This document shows positions 32,694 to 41,465 of a stretch of 64,000 nucleotides of DNA, piece after piece. Below the pieces are notes generated by a model, which worked only from the letters and a program-made list of their open reading frames with translations, made no database searches and was not told the DNA's origin. How positions within the stretch are numbered: position 1 is the first letter of the stretch; each line of letters opens with the position of its first letter. The DNA comes from Rhizobium sp. AAP43. GTDB lineage: Bacteria; Pseudomonadota; Alphaproteobacteria; Rhizobiales; Rhizobiaceae. The position numbers and the translations under genes are program-made. Where the stretch lies: NCBI RefSeq assembly GCF_001296045.1, contig NZ_LJHS01000002.1, positions 62,001 through 126,000 of the forward strand, in the 5' to 3' direction.

Positions 32694-33208
32694 TGGCCAA
32701 CCTCAATTGCCTTGATCTGCCAAACCGAGCGGGCAAAGTATTTCTCGTTTAGGAGGCCCTTATCCTGATCAAAGGGATAAACCAGCATCAGCGGGCCCTT
32801 GTCGCGGACGGACATCAGCTTGCCGTCGAGATGGGTCGCAAGCATCGTCGCCATCTCGGCGTCTTCCGCCGGCACATCAGCGGCGTAGTCGTTGATGGCG
32901 CGGACCTTCAGCTGCGAGCCTGTCGCACCCACTGCCTCCAGGACTGATTTCAGCAAGGGGCCCTTGAAGGTGACGACACCCTTGGTCCACGGTGTTTCCA
33001 TCTTGGCTTCACGACCGGCCAGCTTCTCCAGCATCGCAAGATCGAACTGTGCGGTATCGCCGACATTGGTCTCGCTGATTTCGCCCTGAACCGTCAGAAC
33101 GACAGGACCCGTCGGGGCATCCAGCGCCAGAGCCGGGAAAACAACGCCGGCACTCATGACGACTGCAAGGGCTATGGACTTCACATGCGATGCACTAGAT
33201 CGAGACAT
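32690..33208 (-). CDS. Periplasmic molybdopterin-type domain protein (putative sensor partner)
   Basis: The ATG at 33208 follows AAGGAG and begins a signal peptide (SIALAVVMSAGVVFPALALDAP). The 172-residue product then matches the fold pattern of the sulfite-oxidase-type molybdopterin-binding domain: FDLAMLEKL, the TPWTKGVVTFKGPLLKSVLEAVGA strand-helix, INDYAADVPAED and a C-terminal FARSVWQIKAIEV. The Cys that coordinates Mo in true enzymes is not visible, so a ligand-binding role is more likely than catalysis. Encoded between a response regulator and a hybrid kinase, it may be a solute sensor feeding the kinase. Confidence 0.75.
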   Translation of the reverse strand: MSRSSASHVKSIALAVVMSAGVVFPALALDAPTGPVVLTVQGEISETNVGDTAQFDLAMLEKLAGREAKMETPWTKGVVTFKGPLLKSVLEAVGATGSQLKVRAINDYAADVPAEDAEMATMLATHLDGKLMSVRDKGPLMLVYPFDQDKGLLNEKYFARSVWQIKAIEVGQ

Positions 33209-33218
33209 GAGGCGCTCC

Positions 33219-33608
33219 TTAAGCATATTTTTGCACGCTCCCGGCGGCGCCGAGATGTGCGTTGAGCAGTTGACGAAATGCGACGGCTTCGACCGGCTTG
33301 TTCAGGAAATCCGTCACACCGGCTGCGGACGCTTCTTCCTTTAGACGCGGTTCGGTTTCGGCGGTGATCATGACGACTGGAACATGGGCATAGCGGTCCA
33401 TCAGTCGAACGGCCTTGATGAGCTGGAGGCCCGACATCCCCGGCAGAAGATGATCAACGATCAACATCGAGAAGACTTGCGTATGGCACAAGGCGAGCGC
33501 GGACGCCCCGTCATTCGCCACCTGGATTTCCTCGTCCGTTACCTTCTTCGCAAGATGCTTGATGATCATTGCGTTGGTAGGATTGTCCTCGACAATCAGA
33601 ATGCCCAT
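33219..33608 (-). CDS. Single-domain response regulator (CheY-like)
   Basis: 129 residues, receiver domain only: ILIVEDNPTN with the acidic pair, MLIVDHLLPGMSG with the phosphorylated Asp, VVMITAE and FLNKPVEA with the conserved Lys. It is the first gene of the four-gene signalling operon and lies 10 bp before the periplasmic protein. With no output domain it may act as a phosphate sink or shuttle for the hybrid kinase, or bind a partner protein. Confidence 0.9.
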   Translation of the reverse strand: MGILIVEDNPTNAMIIKHLAKKVTDEEIQVANDGASALALCHTQVFSMLIVDHLLPGMSGLQLIKAVRLMDRYAHVPVVMITAETEPRLKEEASAAGVTDFLNKPVEAVAFRQLLNAHLGAAGSVQKYA

Positions 33609-33800
33609 GAGCTTGCTTCCTCGACATCAACTGTTCGGTCTCGCCGCCGAGTGTCCATGCGGCAGTTAACTTTTGATGGAGGATGTGTACCAGTAAGAGG
33701 CTGAGATTGGCTGAAACGGACTGATAGAATTTTATCTATCGTGATTCTTTATTAGATTTTCTGAATTTCTGGACCGTTGTTTTTTCGCGCCATACGCGCA

Positions 33801-34424
33801 TTAGAAGCCTTCAAGCACGAAATCAGCCTTCTGGCTTTGCTCGATCACCAGACGGCCATTTGGCAGATCATTGCCCACCACTTTTGCCGTGATTGCTTCC
33901 GGTGACAGCCCGTAAAAGCGCCAACGCTCAATCAATCGCCGCTCCAATTCTTCAATCGGTGGCGCAACCATGACCGTCAGATCGAAGTTATCAGCGATGC
34001 CGGCCCAGTTGCCCTGTGCCAACAAGAGATAGTTGCCTTCGGCAATGATGATATCGACATCCGGCGCGATGCAACGCGCTGCACAGATCGCAAGCTCCCG
34101 AGATCTGTCGAATACGGGAACGAAGACTTCGCCCCCCTCACGCACGGCGCGCAGCACGGCGCTCAAACCCCGCACGTCGAACGTCTCGGGCGCTCCCTTA
34201 CGAGCAAGCTGGCCTCGTTGTTCAAGGATGGCATTGTCGAGGTGGAACCCATCCATGGGCAAGACGGCACTTCGACGCCCGCGTGTGGACAATGCCTCAT
34301 GAAGACGGTCTGCGAGAGTGGATTTGCCGGCACCCGGTGGTCCCGCCACCCCCACGACACAGCGGGCGCCCTTCAGCGCCCGCCTTTCGATCTCGTCAAC
34401 CAGTATGTCCAGGTCGCGGTTCAC
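33801..34424 (-). CDS. frcK: Kinase of the fructose transport operon
   Basis: 207 residues, P-loop kinase of the uridine/pantothenate kinase-like group: VAGPPGAGKSTLADRL at the start, LPMDGFHLDN (substrate-binding Asp), IIAEGNYLLL and IERWRFYGLS. The same gene closes the frcBCAK operon of Sinorhizobium meliloti, where its exact substrate was not settled. Its start overlaps the end of frcA by 4 nt. Confidence 0.9.
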   Translation of the reverse strand: MNRDLDILVDEIERRALKGARCVVGVAGPPGAGKSTLADRLHEALSTRGRRSAVLPMDGFHLDNAILEQRGQLARKGAPETFDVRGLSAVLRAVREGGEVFVPVFDRSRELAICAARCIAPDVDIIIAEGNYLLLAQGNWAGIADNFDLTVMVAPPIEELERRLIERWRFYGLSPEAITAKVVGNDLPNGRLVIEQSQKADFVLEGF

Positions 34425-35203
34425 GCAGCGATATCCGCATCGGGCGCTGCGCGCGCACCGGTCATGAAAGCGACCGCATCGGACATGGTGTAATCCTTCG
34501 GGTTGATGACGCAGAGGCGCTTGCCGAGACGATGGACATGGATGCGGTCCGCCACTTCGAAGACATGCGGCATGTTGTGCGAAATCAGGACAATCGGCAT
34601 GCCGCGCGAACGCACGTCCAGTATCAGTTCCAGAACCTTGCGGCTCTCCTTGACGCCGAGGGCTGCCGTCGGCTCATCGAGGATGATGACCTTGGAGCCA
34701 AAGGCTGCAGCCCGGGCAACCGCCACACCCTGACGCTGCCCGCCCGAAAGCGTCTCCACCGCCTGGTTGATGTTCTGGATGGTCATCAGACCGAGTTCTG
34801 ACAACTTGTCGCGGGCAAACTTCTCCATTGCCGGACGGTCGAGCTTGCGGAAGACGGAGCCCATGACGCCGGGCTTGCGGATTTCGCGACCGAGGAACAT
34901 GTTGTCGGCGATCGAGAGCGCCGGCGACAAAGCAAGGTTCTGGTAGACGGTCTCGATGCCAGCCCTGCGCGCCTCGATCGGCGAACGGAAGTTGATCGTC
35001 TTGCCTTCGAGCTTGATCTCGCCTTCATCCGGTGTGACCGCGCCAGAGATCGCCTTGATCAGCGAGGACTTGCCGGCACCGTTGTCGCCGATGACGGCGA
35101 GGATTTCGCCCGGATAGAGGTCGAAGTCTGCATTGTCGAGGGCGGTGACACGGCCGTAACGCTTGACCAGGCCACGGGCGGTGAGAATGGGTTCCTGGGT
35201 CAT
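34421..35203 (-). CDS. frcA: Fructose ABC transporter ATPase
   Basis: 260 residues from an ATG overlapping the frcC stop (TGATG). One ABC domain only, unlike the doubled RbsA type: Walker A GDNGAGKSS, signature LSGGQRQGVAVARA, Walker B VIILDEPTAAL, His-loop LISHN. It powers sugar import with FrcC and FrcB. Confidence 0.95.
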   Translation of the reverse strand: MTQEPILTARGLVKRYGRVTALDNADFDLYPGEILAVIGDNGAGKSSLIKAISGAVTPDEGEIKLEGKTINFRSPIEARRAGIETVYQNLALSPALSIADNMFLGREIRKPGVMGSVFRKLDRPAMEKFARDKLSELGLMTIQNINQAVETLSGGQRQGVAVARAAAFGSKVIILDEPTAALGVKESRKVLELILDVRSRGMPIVLISHNMPHVFEVADRIHVHRLGKRLCVINPKDYTMSDAVAFMTGARAAPDADIAA

Positions 35204-36261
35204 CAGCCTGCTACCTTTCTGATCCACTGGTCGATTGCGACGGCGGCGATGATCAGCACGCCCGTCAGGAGCACCTTCCATTGCGGATCGGCACCGAGCA
35301 TGTTGAGCCCCATGGAGACCACGCCGACGATGAGGGCACCGAAGAGTGTCCCGAGGATCGAACCGCGTCCGCCGAAGAGCGAGATGCCGCCGACCACCGC
35401 TGCGGTGATGGCCTGAAGATTGTAATCCGTGACCGCAGCAGACGGCGAGATCGAGCCATTGCGGCCGATCGAGACCCAGGCGGCCAGGCCTGCGATGACG
35501 CCGGCAAGCGTGTAGGTGCCGAGCAGAACGCGGTCGGTGCGGATGCCGGCGAGTTCAGCCGCCTCGGGATCGTCGCCCACCGCATAGAGGTGGCGGCCCC
35601 AGGCCGTGTGGTTGAGTGCGTACCAGAGCCCGAATACCAGAAGCAGCATGAAGACGACGCCGAGGGTGAACACGGCCTTGCCGACTTTGAAGCTTTCGCC
35701 GAAGACCTGGAGGAAGGGCGCGATCGCCTCTACGTCGGCATCACGCAGCGTCTCGTTGGCCGAGTAGATGAAATTGGTGGCCATGACGATGTACCAGGTG
35801 CCCAGCGTCACGATGAAGGGCGGAAGCTTGACCTTCGCAACGAGCACACCGTTGAGCAGACCACACAGTCCGCCAACAGCCAGGCCGATCATCACCGAAA
35901 TACCGGACGGAATACCGTAGTTGATGGCGCAGTTGCCCATTACCACAGCCGAGATGACCATCACAACACCGATCGACAGATCGATGCCGGCGGTCAGAAT
36001 GACCAGCGTCTGGGCCGCGCCGAGAATGCCGACGACGGCAATCTGCTGGAGAATAAGCGTCAGCGTGTAGCTTGAGAAGAACTTGCCGCCAATCGTCATG
36101 CCGAAGATGATGATCGACATCACGAGAACGATCAGTGGCACAGCCGCCGGCGTTGAGTGTAGAAAGTGCTGTATCTTGCGCAGAGTGGAGCGGTCCTCAA
36201 AGGCAGCCACGCTCGTGTCACTCTGGGTCAGCACCTTCTCGAATTCCTGGGCTCCCGCCAT
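35203..36261 (-). CDS. frcC: Fructose ABC transporter permease
   Basis: 352 residues with about nine to ten hydrophobic helices, of the RbsC/AraH permease family; GIDLSIGVVMVISAVVMG and GGISLFGGRGSILGTLFGALIVGV are typical. It forms the inner-membrane channel. Overlaps frcA by one base and follows frcB after a 107-bp gap that holds a stable hairpin. Confidence 0.94.
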   Translation of the reverse strand: MAGAQEFEKVLTQSDTSVAAFEDRSTLRKIQHFLHSTPAAVPLIVLVMSIIIFGMTIGGKFFSSYTLTLILQQIAVVGILGAAQTLVILTAGIDLSIGVVMVISAVVMGNCAINYGIPSGISVMIGLAVGGLCGLLNGVLVAKVKLPPFIVTLGTWYIVMATNFIYSANETLRDADVEAIAPFLQVFGESFKVGKAVFTLGVVFMLLLVFGLWYALNHTAWGRHLYAVGDDPEAAELAGIRTDRVLLGTYTLAGVIAGLAAWVSIGRNGSISPSAAVTDYNLQAITAAVVGGISLFGGRGSILGTLFGALIVGVVSMGLNMLGADPQWKVLLTGVLIIAAVAIDQWIRKVAG

Positions 36262-36315
36262 CTAACTCTCCTCCCGATGTGTTTCTCGCGCCGGTCGCCG
36301 GGCACGTATCGACAC

Positions 36316-36335
36316 GGGGCGGCCAAAGCCGCCCC
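36316..36335 (-). terminator. Hairpin between frcB and frcC
   Basis: GGGGCGGC / GCCGCCCC with a CAAA/TTTG loop, no T-tract. Hairpins at this place in sugar ABC operons often stabilise the binding-protein mRNA or attenuate readthrough, so that FrcB is made in excess. Confidence 0.65.
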
Positions 36336-36368
36336 GATCCTTGGTGGTCCGCCATCAAGCGCCGGGGA

Positions 36369-37394
36369 TCAACCCCAGCACTTGTCCGTGCCTTCCTTGA
36401 CGCTGATCGATTCGACGCCGGCAGCCGGCTTGTCGGTGACGAGGGCGACACCGGTGTCGAAGAAGTCCTTGCCTTCGGTCGGCTTCGGCTTTTCACCGGT
36501 TTCAGCAAACTTCTTGATCGCTTCCACGCCGAGCGATGCCATCAGCAGCGGATACTGCTGTGAGGTGGCGCCGATCTGGCCCTCAGCAACCGCCTTGACG
36601 CCCGGGCAACCGCCGTCAACGGAGACGATCAGAACATCGTTTTCCTTGCCGACTGCCTTGAGAGCCTGGTAGGCGCCGACAGCGGCCGGTTCGTTGATGG
36701 TGTGGATGACGTTGATATCAGGATCCTTCTGGAGAAGGTTTTCCATGGCCTTGCGGCCGCCTTCTTCGTTGCCGTTCGTCACGTCGTGGCCGACGATGCG
36801 TGCATCGTCTTCGTCACCGATCTTGTTCGGGTCCTTCGGGTCGATGCCGAAGCCGATCATGAAGCCCTGGTCGCGCAGTACGTCAACGGTCGGCTGCGAC
36901 GGGACGAGGTCGAGGAAGCCGATCTTGGCGTCCTTGGCCTTGTCGCCGAGGGTGGCTGCAGCCCACTGACCGATCAGCTTACCGGCAAGCAGGTTGTCGG
37001 TGGCGAAGGTGGCGTCGGCAGCGGTTGCCGGATCGAGCGGCGTGTCGAGGGCGATCACGAGCAGGCCGGCTTCCTGGGCCTTCTTGACCTGGTCAACGAT
37101 GGCCTTGGTGTCGGAAGCGGCGATCAGGATGCCCTTGGCGCCGTCAGCGATGCAGGATTCGATAGCTGCAACCTGGCTGTCATGGTCGCCATCGACCTTG
37201 CCGGCATAGGCCTTCAGGTTGACGCCGAGTTCGGCGGCCTTGGCCGTCGCGCCTTCCTTCATCTTGACGAAGAAGGGGTTGGTATCGGTCTTGGTGATGA
37301 GGCAGGCCGAAACGTCGGCAGCCTGGACCGGAGCAGCGAAGACGACGCCCAGAGCGAGGGTCGACAGGGCGGCGGTGATCAGAGATTTCTTCAT
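36369..37394 (-). CDS. frcB: Fructose-binding periplasmic protein
   Basis: 341 residues with a signal peptide ([23 protein letters not shown]) and the type I periplasmic binding fold of the RbsB family: [79 protein letters not shown]. The match in gene order to frcBCAK of rhizobia supports fructose (also ribose and mannose) as ligand. First gene of the operon, divergent from the ROK regulator. Confidence 0.94.
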   Translation of the reverse strand: MKKSLITAALSTLALGVVFAAPVQAADVSACLITKTDTNPFFVKMKEGATAKAAELGVNLKAYAGKVDGDHDSQVAAIESCIADGAKGILIAASDTKAIVDQVKKAQEAGLLVIALDTPLDPATAADATFATDNLLAGKLIGQWAAATLGDKAKDAKIGFLDLVPSQPTVDVLRDQGFMIGFGIDPKDPNKIGDEDDARIVGHDVTNGNEEGGRKAMENLLQKDPDINVIHTINEPAAVGAYQALKAVGKENDVLIVSVDGGCPGVKAVAEGQIGATSQQYPLLMASLGVEAIKKFAETGEKPKPTEGKDFFDTGVALVTDKPAAGVESISVKEGTDKCWG

Positions 37395-37508
37395 TTGGTA
37401 TCCTCCCGAGATGGTTCGGCCAGCTCCTCCGGCCGCAACGTGTCGGCACGGATCGCGAGCCTCGCAATCCGATCCGGATCCTGTCGGACCCGCTCCTCCA
37501 CGAGCACA

Positions 37509-37538
37509 GTTAGAACATCAGAATATTTCGTCTGTCAA
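37509..37538 (-). promoter_or_regulatory. Candidate frcB promoter
   Basis: On the minus strand TTGACA (37538-37533) and TCTAAC (37514-37509) are 18 nt apart. The AT-rich stretch beside it (37535-37562) is a likely place for the ROK regulator to bind. Confidence 0.4.
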
Positions 37539-37626
37539 TAAATAAATCCAGTTGAATTAATAACCGGGTGTGACATTGTGGTATTGCCTTTCGAGACTGG
37601 AAAGGCGGTCGGGAGGAGCGACCCAA

Positions 37627-38871
37627 TTGGTACATGACGACCTTGCACATGCGGCCGAACAGCCACTGCGGGTGAGCGCCGGCGGCGGCTCCAACCAGGT
37701 GCGCGTACGCGCCTACAACGAGCGACTCGTGCTTTCGCTTGTTCGTCAGCATCCGGGCTGCTCCAAGGCTGACATTACCCGCATGACAGGGCTTTCCGCG
37801 CAAACCGTTTCCGTCATCATGCGTGCGCTGGAGAGCGAGCAACTCCTTTTGCGCGGCGAGCCGATCCGCGGACGCGTCGGACAGCCGTCCGTTCCCATGT
37901 CGATCAATCCGGATGCGGTCTTCTCTTTCGGCGTCAAAATCGGTCGGCGCAGCGCGGATCTCGTCCTGATGGATTTCCTCGGGCAGATCCGCGAGCAGAG
38001 ACATCAGACCTATCCGTTTCCCCATCCGCACCACCTTCTCCCCTTCATCTGTGAGGGGATCGCCGAGCTCGAGGCCTCGATGGGCGAGGCTGAACGTAGC
38101 CATATCGCCGGCGTTGGCATCGCTGCTCCGTTCGAACTGTGGAACTGGGCAGAAGAGGTCGGAGCGCCCGAAGGCGCCATGGACATCTGGCGCAGTGTTG
38201 ACTTGCAGGCAGAGGTGCAGGCGCGCACCACCTACCCTGTTTATCTCAGAAATGACGCGACCAGCGCCTGCGGCGCGGAGCTGGTGTTCGGCGCTGGCCA
38301 GCGCTACCCGGATTTCGTCTATTTCTACATTGGTTCGTTCATCGGCGGCGGCATCGTTGTCAATTCCGCGCTTTTTGTCGGGCGCACCGGAACAGCCGGT
38401 GCCATCGGCCCCCTGCCCGTCCGCGACAAGCATGGCGAGACACGGCAGCTGCTCGACATCGCCTCGATCTTTGTTCTCGAAAACCTGCTGCGCGAGCGCG
38501 GCATAGACCCGCAGCCCTTGTGGTATCAGGCTGAAAGCTGGATTGATTTCGGCGAACCCTTGGAATTGTGGATACAAGATACGGCAGCAGCCCTCGCCCA
38601 AGCCGTGATTGCTGCCGCATCGATCATCGACTTTGCCGCCGCCATCATTGAAGGCGGCTTCCCCGATTGGGTTCGACGGCGCCTCGTGGCTGCCACGATC
38701 GCAGCCGTGAACCGACTGGACCTGCAGGGCGTCGTGATGCCCGACATCGTTGAAGGCGAAGTGGGTGCGCAAGCGCGCGCCATCGGAGGTGCCAGCCTCC
38801 CGATCTTCGACCGCTACCTCATAGACCAAACAGTGCTATTCAAGGATACCAAGCATGCTGAAGGCCATTGA
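37627..38871 (+). CDS. frcR: ROK-family regulator of the frc operon
   Basis: A TTG at 37627 preceded by GGGAGGAG is preferred; an ATG at 37570 in the same frame has no site. About 414 residues: N-terminal winged HTH (CSKADITRMTGLSAQTVSVIMRAL), then the ROK sugar-kinase-like fold (FSFGVKIGRRSADLVLMDFLG, LRNDATSACGAEL, YFYIGSFIGGGIV). Divergent from frcB, it probably represses or activates the operon in response to sugar. Its end overlaps the following mutarotase gene by 17 bp. Confidence 0.85.
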   Translation: MVHDDLAHAAEQPLRVSAGGGSNQVRVRAYNERLVLSLVRQHPGCSKADITRMTGLSAQTVSVIMRALESEQLLLRGEPIRGRVGQPSVPMSINPDAVFSFGVKIGRRSADLVLMDFLGQIREQRHQTYPFPHPHHLLPFICEGIAELEASMGEAERSHIAGVGIAAPFELWNWAEEVGAPEGAMDIWRSVDLQAEVQARTTYPVYLRNDATSACGAELVFGAGQRYPDFVYFYIGSFIGGGIVVNSALFVGRTGTAGAIGPLPVRDKHGETRQLLDIASIFVLENLLRERGIDPQPLWYQAESWIDFGEPLELWIQDTAAALAQAVIAAASIIDFAAAIIEGGFPDWVRRRLVAATIAAVNRLDLQGVVMPDIVEGEVGAQARAIGGASLPIFDRYLIDQTVLFKDTKHAEGH

Positions 38872-39289
38872 CCCGCTACTCTCGCCCGAGCTTCTCTCGA
38901 CCTTGCGCGCCATGGGACACGGCGACGAGATTGCTATCGTGGACGGAAACTACCCGGCGCTGGAACACGCCCGGCGCCTAGTTCGGCTCGACGGGCACCA
39001 TTTGATTCCTGTTCTCAATGCAGTGCTGAGCGTCCTGCCAATCGACGACTTCGTACCTGAGGCAATCTTTCGATCGACGGTCGGCGGCAAGCCAGAGCAG
39101 ATCGACCCGATCCATCAGCAGATCATCGACTGCTGCGGGATGCACGAGCCAAAGGTTGCCGTCACGCCGCTGGTTGGCCAGGATTTCTACATGCGCGTGA
39201 AGGCTGCCCATACAATCGTGCAGACGGGCGAGCCGAAGCTCTATGCCAATGTCATTCTGCGCAAAGGCGTCATCTATCCGCCGGCTTGA
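38855..39289 (+). CDS. RbsD/FucU-family sugar mutarotase
   Basis: 144 residues: MLKAIDPLLSPELLSTLRAMGHGDEIAIVDGNYPA is the family's N-terminal hallmark with the catalytic His, and the C-terminus has EPKLYANVILRKGVIY. These enzymes interconvert sugar anomers or pyranose and furanose forms after uptake. Overlap with the ROK regulator links it to the fructose system. It is nearer to FucU than to RbsD in length. Confidence 0.92.
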   Translation: MLKAIDPLLSPELLSTLRAMGHGDEIAIVDGNYPALEHARRLVRLDGHHLIPVLNAVLSVLPIDDFVPEAIFRSTVGGKPEQIDPIHQQIIDCCGMHEPKVAVTPLVGQDFYMRVKAAHTIVQTGEPKLYANVILRKGVIYPPA

Positions 39290-39308
39290 CCCCGGCGGAT
39301 CCTCTTTT
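39276..39308 (+). terminator. Terminator overlapping the mutarotase stop
   Basis: ATCCGCCGG / CCGGCGGAT arms (39276-39284 and 39292-39300) and a following CCTCTTTT; the stem includes the stop codon region. Confidence 0.7.
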
Positions 39309-39311
39309 GGA

Positions 39312-40046
39312 TCAACCCTCAAGGGCGCGCGAGATGCGGCGGGAAAGTTCCAGCGGGTTCTTCAGAATGATGGCCCTATTGGTGCGCTCGACCAGCTCCT
39401 CGCGTGCCAGGCGCGACATTTCACGCGACACCGTCTCGCGGCTCGAGCCAATGTGCTCTGCCAGTTCCGCATGAACCAGCGGTGGCGAGATAATGCGCTC
39501 GCGGCCGCCGTCATTGCGCACCCGCGAGAGACGCAAGAGCGTGTTGTAGAGGCGATGCTTGGTGTCGAGGAACGAGAGTTCGGACAGCCGGTCGTTCATC
39601 GCGCGGATACGACGGGACAGGAGCTGCATCAGCGACAGCGACACGTCCGGACGTTGTCTCAGAATATCGTGGAAGACTGCGTAGGGAATGACGGTCACGG
39701 TGGAGTCATTCACTGCCATGAGGCTGGCTGAACGTGCGAGATCGTCGATTGCCGCCTGCTCACCAAGCACATCGCCCCGCTTGAACGAGCCCAGGATTGC
39801 TTCCTTGCCGACGGTGAAGCGCAGTACGGCACGGATCTCACCCGACTGGACCACAAACACATCCTTCGACATATCTTCGAAATCGACGAGACTTTCGCCG
39901 GCTGACAGCGTGCGGGAGTGACACCGCGTAAGCCATTCACGGTCCTCTTCCGGCGACAGAGCGGAAAAGATAGCGCAACCGCGCAAGGTCGGCGGAATGA
40001 TGTGAACTGAGGTCAAGCCAGAGCCTGGCAGAGGTTGTGGTTTCAT
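39312..40046 (-). CDS. Crp/Fnr-family transcription regulator
   Basis: 244 residues from ATG 40046 (a longer frame exists, no clear ribosome site for either). A cyclic-nucleotide-type sensor domain (GCAIFSALSPEEDREW, GEIRAVLRF, GDVLGEQAAIDD) is followed by the dimer helix and a Crp-type HTH (HAELAEHIGSSRETVSREMSRLAREELV). No Cys cluster for an iron-sulfur centre, so not an Fnr oxygen sensor. Target unknown; the gene stands alone. Confidence 0.9.
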   Translation of the reverse strand: MKPQPLPGSGLTSVHIIPPTLRGCAIFSALSPEEDREWLTRCHSRTLSAGESLVDFEDMSKDVFVVQSGEIRAVLRFTVGKEAILGSFKRGDVLGEQAAIDDLARSASLMAVNDSTVTVIPYAVFHDILRQRPDVSLSLMQLLSRRIRAMNDRLSELSFLDTKHRLYNTLLRLSRVRNDGGRERIISPPLVHAELAEHIGSSRETVSREMSRLAREELVERTNRAIILKNPLELSRRISRALEG

Positions 40047-40214
40047 CTGTACAATACTTGTTCGTTGGGCCTGTATCGAGCCCGTTGGACACAGTTCGTC
40101 AGCGCCGCCGCCCCGAGGCGACAAACAACCGACCATGAATTTTTGTTTCGACTGCCAGTAGTTTAACTGTTTTTACAAGAGTTTGTGCATCGTGGCAGTA
40201 TTAAGGCGAAGCGG

Positions 40215-41255
40215 TCATCCGATAGACCCGGAAGACGGTCCCCACACATCTGTCAGTGAAAAACCACGTTCAAACGGATCGAACGGGTCCAATGCGACCT
40301 GATGAAGCCCGAACGTGAAGCCCCGTCCGCTGATCGTCGGGATGACGGCTGGCCGGCCAGCGACTTCCGTGAGCCCGGAGAGACCCACCTGAAACTCCGA
40401 ACCGATGATCGAACGTGACAGCCGCATTTCTCCAACGGCGATCTGCCCTCTAGCATGTAAGGCAGCAAGGTTTGCCGAATTGCCGGTGCCGCAGGGCGAG
40501 CGATCAACACGACCTGGCCACATGGTGGTGCAGGTGCGGATCGCCCCATCGGGATCGATATCGCGGAACATGACATAGGCCACGCCAGAGATGGCCGGGA
40601 TCTCGGGATGGACGACATTGATCCGGCGGTTGATTTCTTCCTTGAGGATCATGCCGGCCTCAACGAGAGCACGCGCATTGGCCTTGTCGATTGTCAGCCC
40701 GACCTGGGCAACATCGACGAGGGCATAGAAGATACCGCCATAGCTGAGATCGAAAGTAATCTGGCCGAAGGCTTCGGTGTCCAGCACCACATCAAGCTCA
40801 TGGACGAAAGACGGCACCATGGTGAGTTCGACGCGTTCGCACCGCCCGTCGTGGCAGGTGGCCTTTGCCCTCACGAGGCCCGCTGCCGTTTCCAGCACGA
40901 CCACGGTTTCCGGCTCCTTCATCTCGACCATGCCGCTTTCGAGAAGGGCCGTCGTGACGCAGATCGAATTCGAGCCGGAACTGGCATGGGCCTGATCAGG
41001 CTGCAGGATGACAAAGGCCGCATCAGCGTCGGGATGGCGCGGCGGCAGAAGGAGATTGACCGAACCGATCGGAGCACCACGCGGCTCCAATACCAGCATC
41101 CGCCTCAATTCTTCACCTTTCGGATCCGTATTGAGCCAGAAGAGCTGGTCCGCAATCGTATCACCGGGGATTTTCGGGACACCCCCAACCGCGACCTTGC
41201 CGATCTCGCCCTCGGCGTGAACGTCAAGAAGCTGCAGTGTGCGTTTCCATCTCAT
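40215..41255 (-). CDS. Proline racemase family, probable trans-3-hydroxyproline dehydratase-like
   Basis: 346 residues of the proline racemase fold. The second active-site motif DRSPCGTGNSA is intact, but at the first motif, where racemases have MCGH, the sequence reads SSGSNSIC, so the first catalytic Cys is replaced by Ser. That exchange characterises trans-3-hydroxy-L-proline dehydratases rather than two-Cys racemases or epimerases. The GH following is also changed to SN, so even that role is not certain. No hydroxyproline transporter or partner genes lie beside it. Confidence 0.8.
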   Translation of the reverse strand: MRWKRTLQLLDVHAEGEIGKVAVGGVPKIPGDTIADQLFWLNTDPKGEELRRMLVLEPRGAPIGSVNLLLPPRHPDADAAFVILQPDQAHASSGSNSICVTTALLESGMVEMKEPETVVVLETAAGLVRAKATCHDGRCERVELTMVPSFVHELDVVLDTEAFGQITFDLSYGGIFYALVDVAQVGLTIDKANARALVEAGMILKEEINRRINVVHPEIPAISGVAYVMFRDIDPDGAIRTCTTMWPGRVDRSPCGTGNSANLAALHARGQIAVGEMRLSRSIIGSEFQVGLSGLTEVAGRPAVIPTISGRGFTFGLHQVALDPFDPFERGFSLTDVWGPSSGSIG

Positions 41256-41465
41256 GTGATCAATCCGACGTGCTCGCCGCGTATCCCCTCAGATGGGACA
41301 GCTTGTTTTCACCATGCACCAGACGCGATCAGCAGTTCTTGCAATGCAAGATCGCTGCCATGTCCGATACATTGTATGTGATATAACACACCGGCCGTAT
41401 CACCAAGATCTTATTCGCACATGCAGCATGAACTGTAAGAAAAGGTTAACTGAGAAACCGCTGAT

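Noticed and set aside
31932..32768. 278-codon plus-strand frame opposite the hybrid kinase
   Set aside because: Antisense of a well-supported kinase gene with complete domains.
36702..37541. 279-codon plus-strand frame opposite frcB
   Set aside because: Antisense shadow of frcB.
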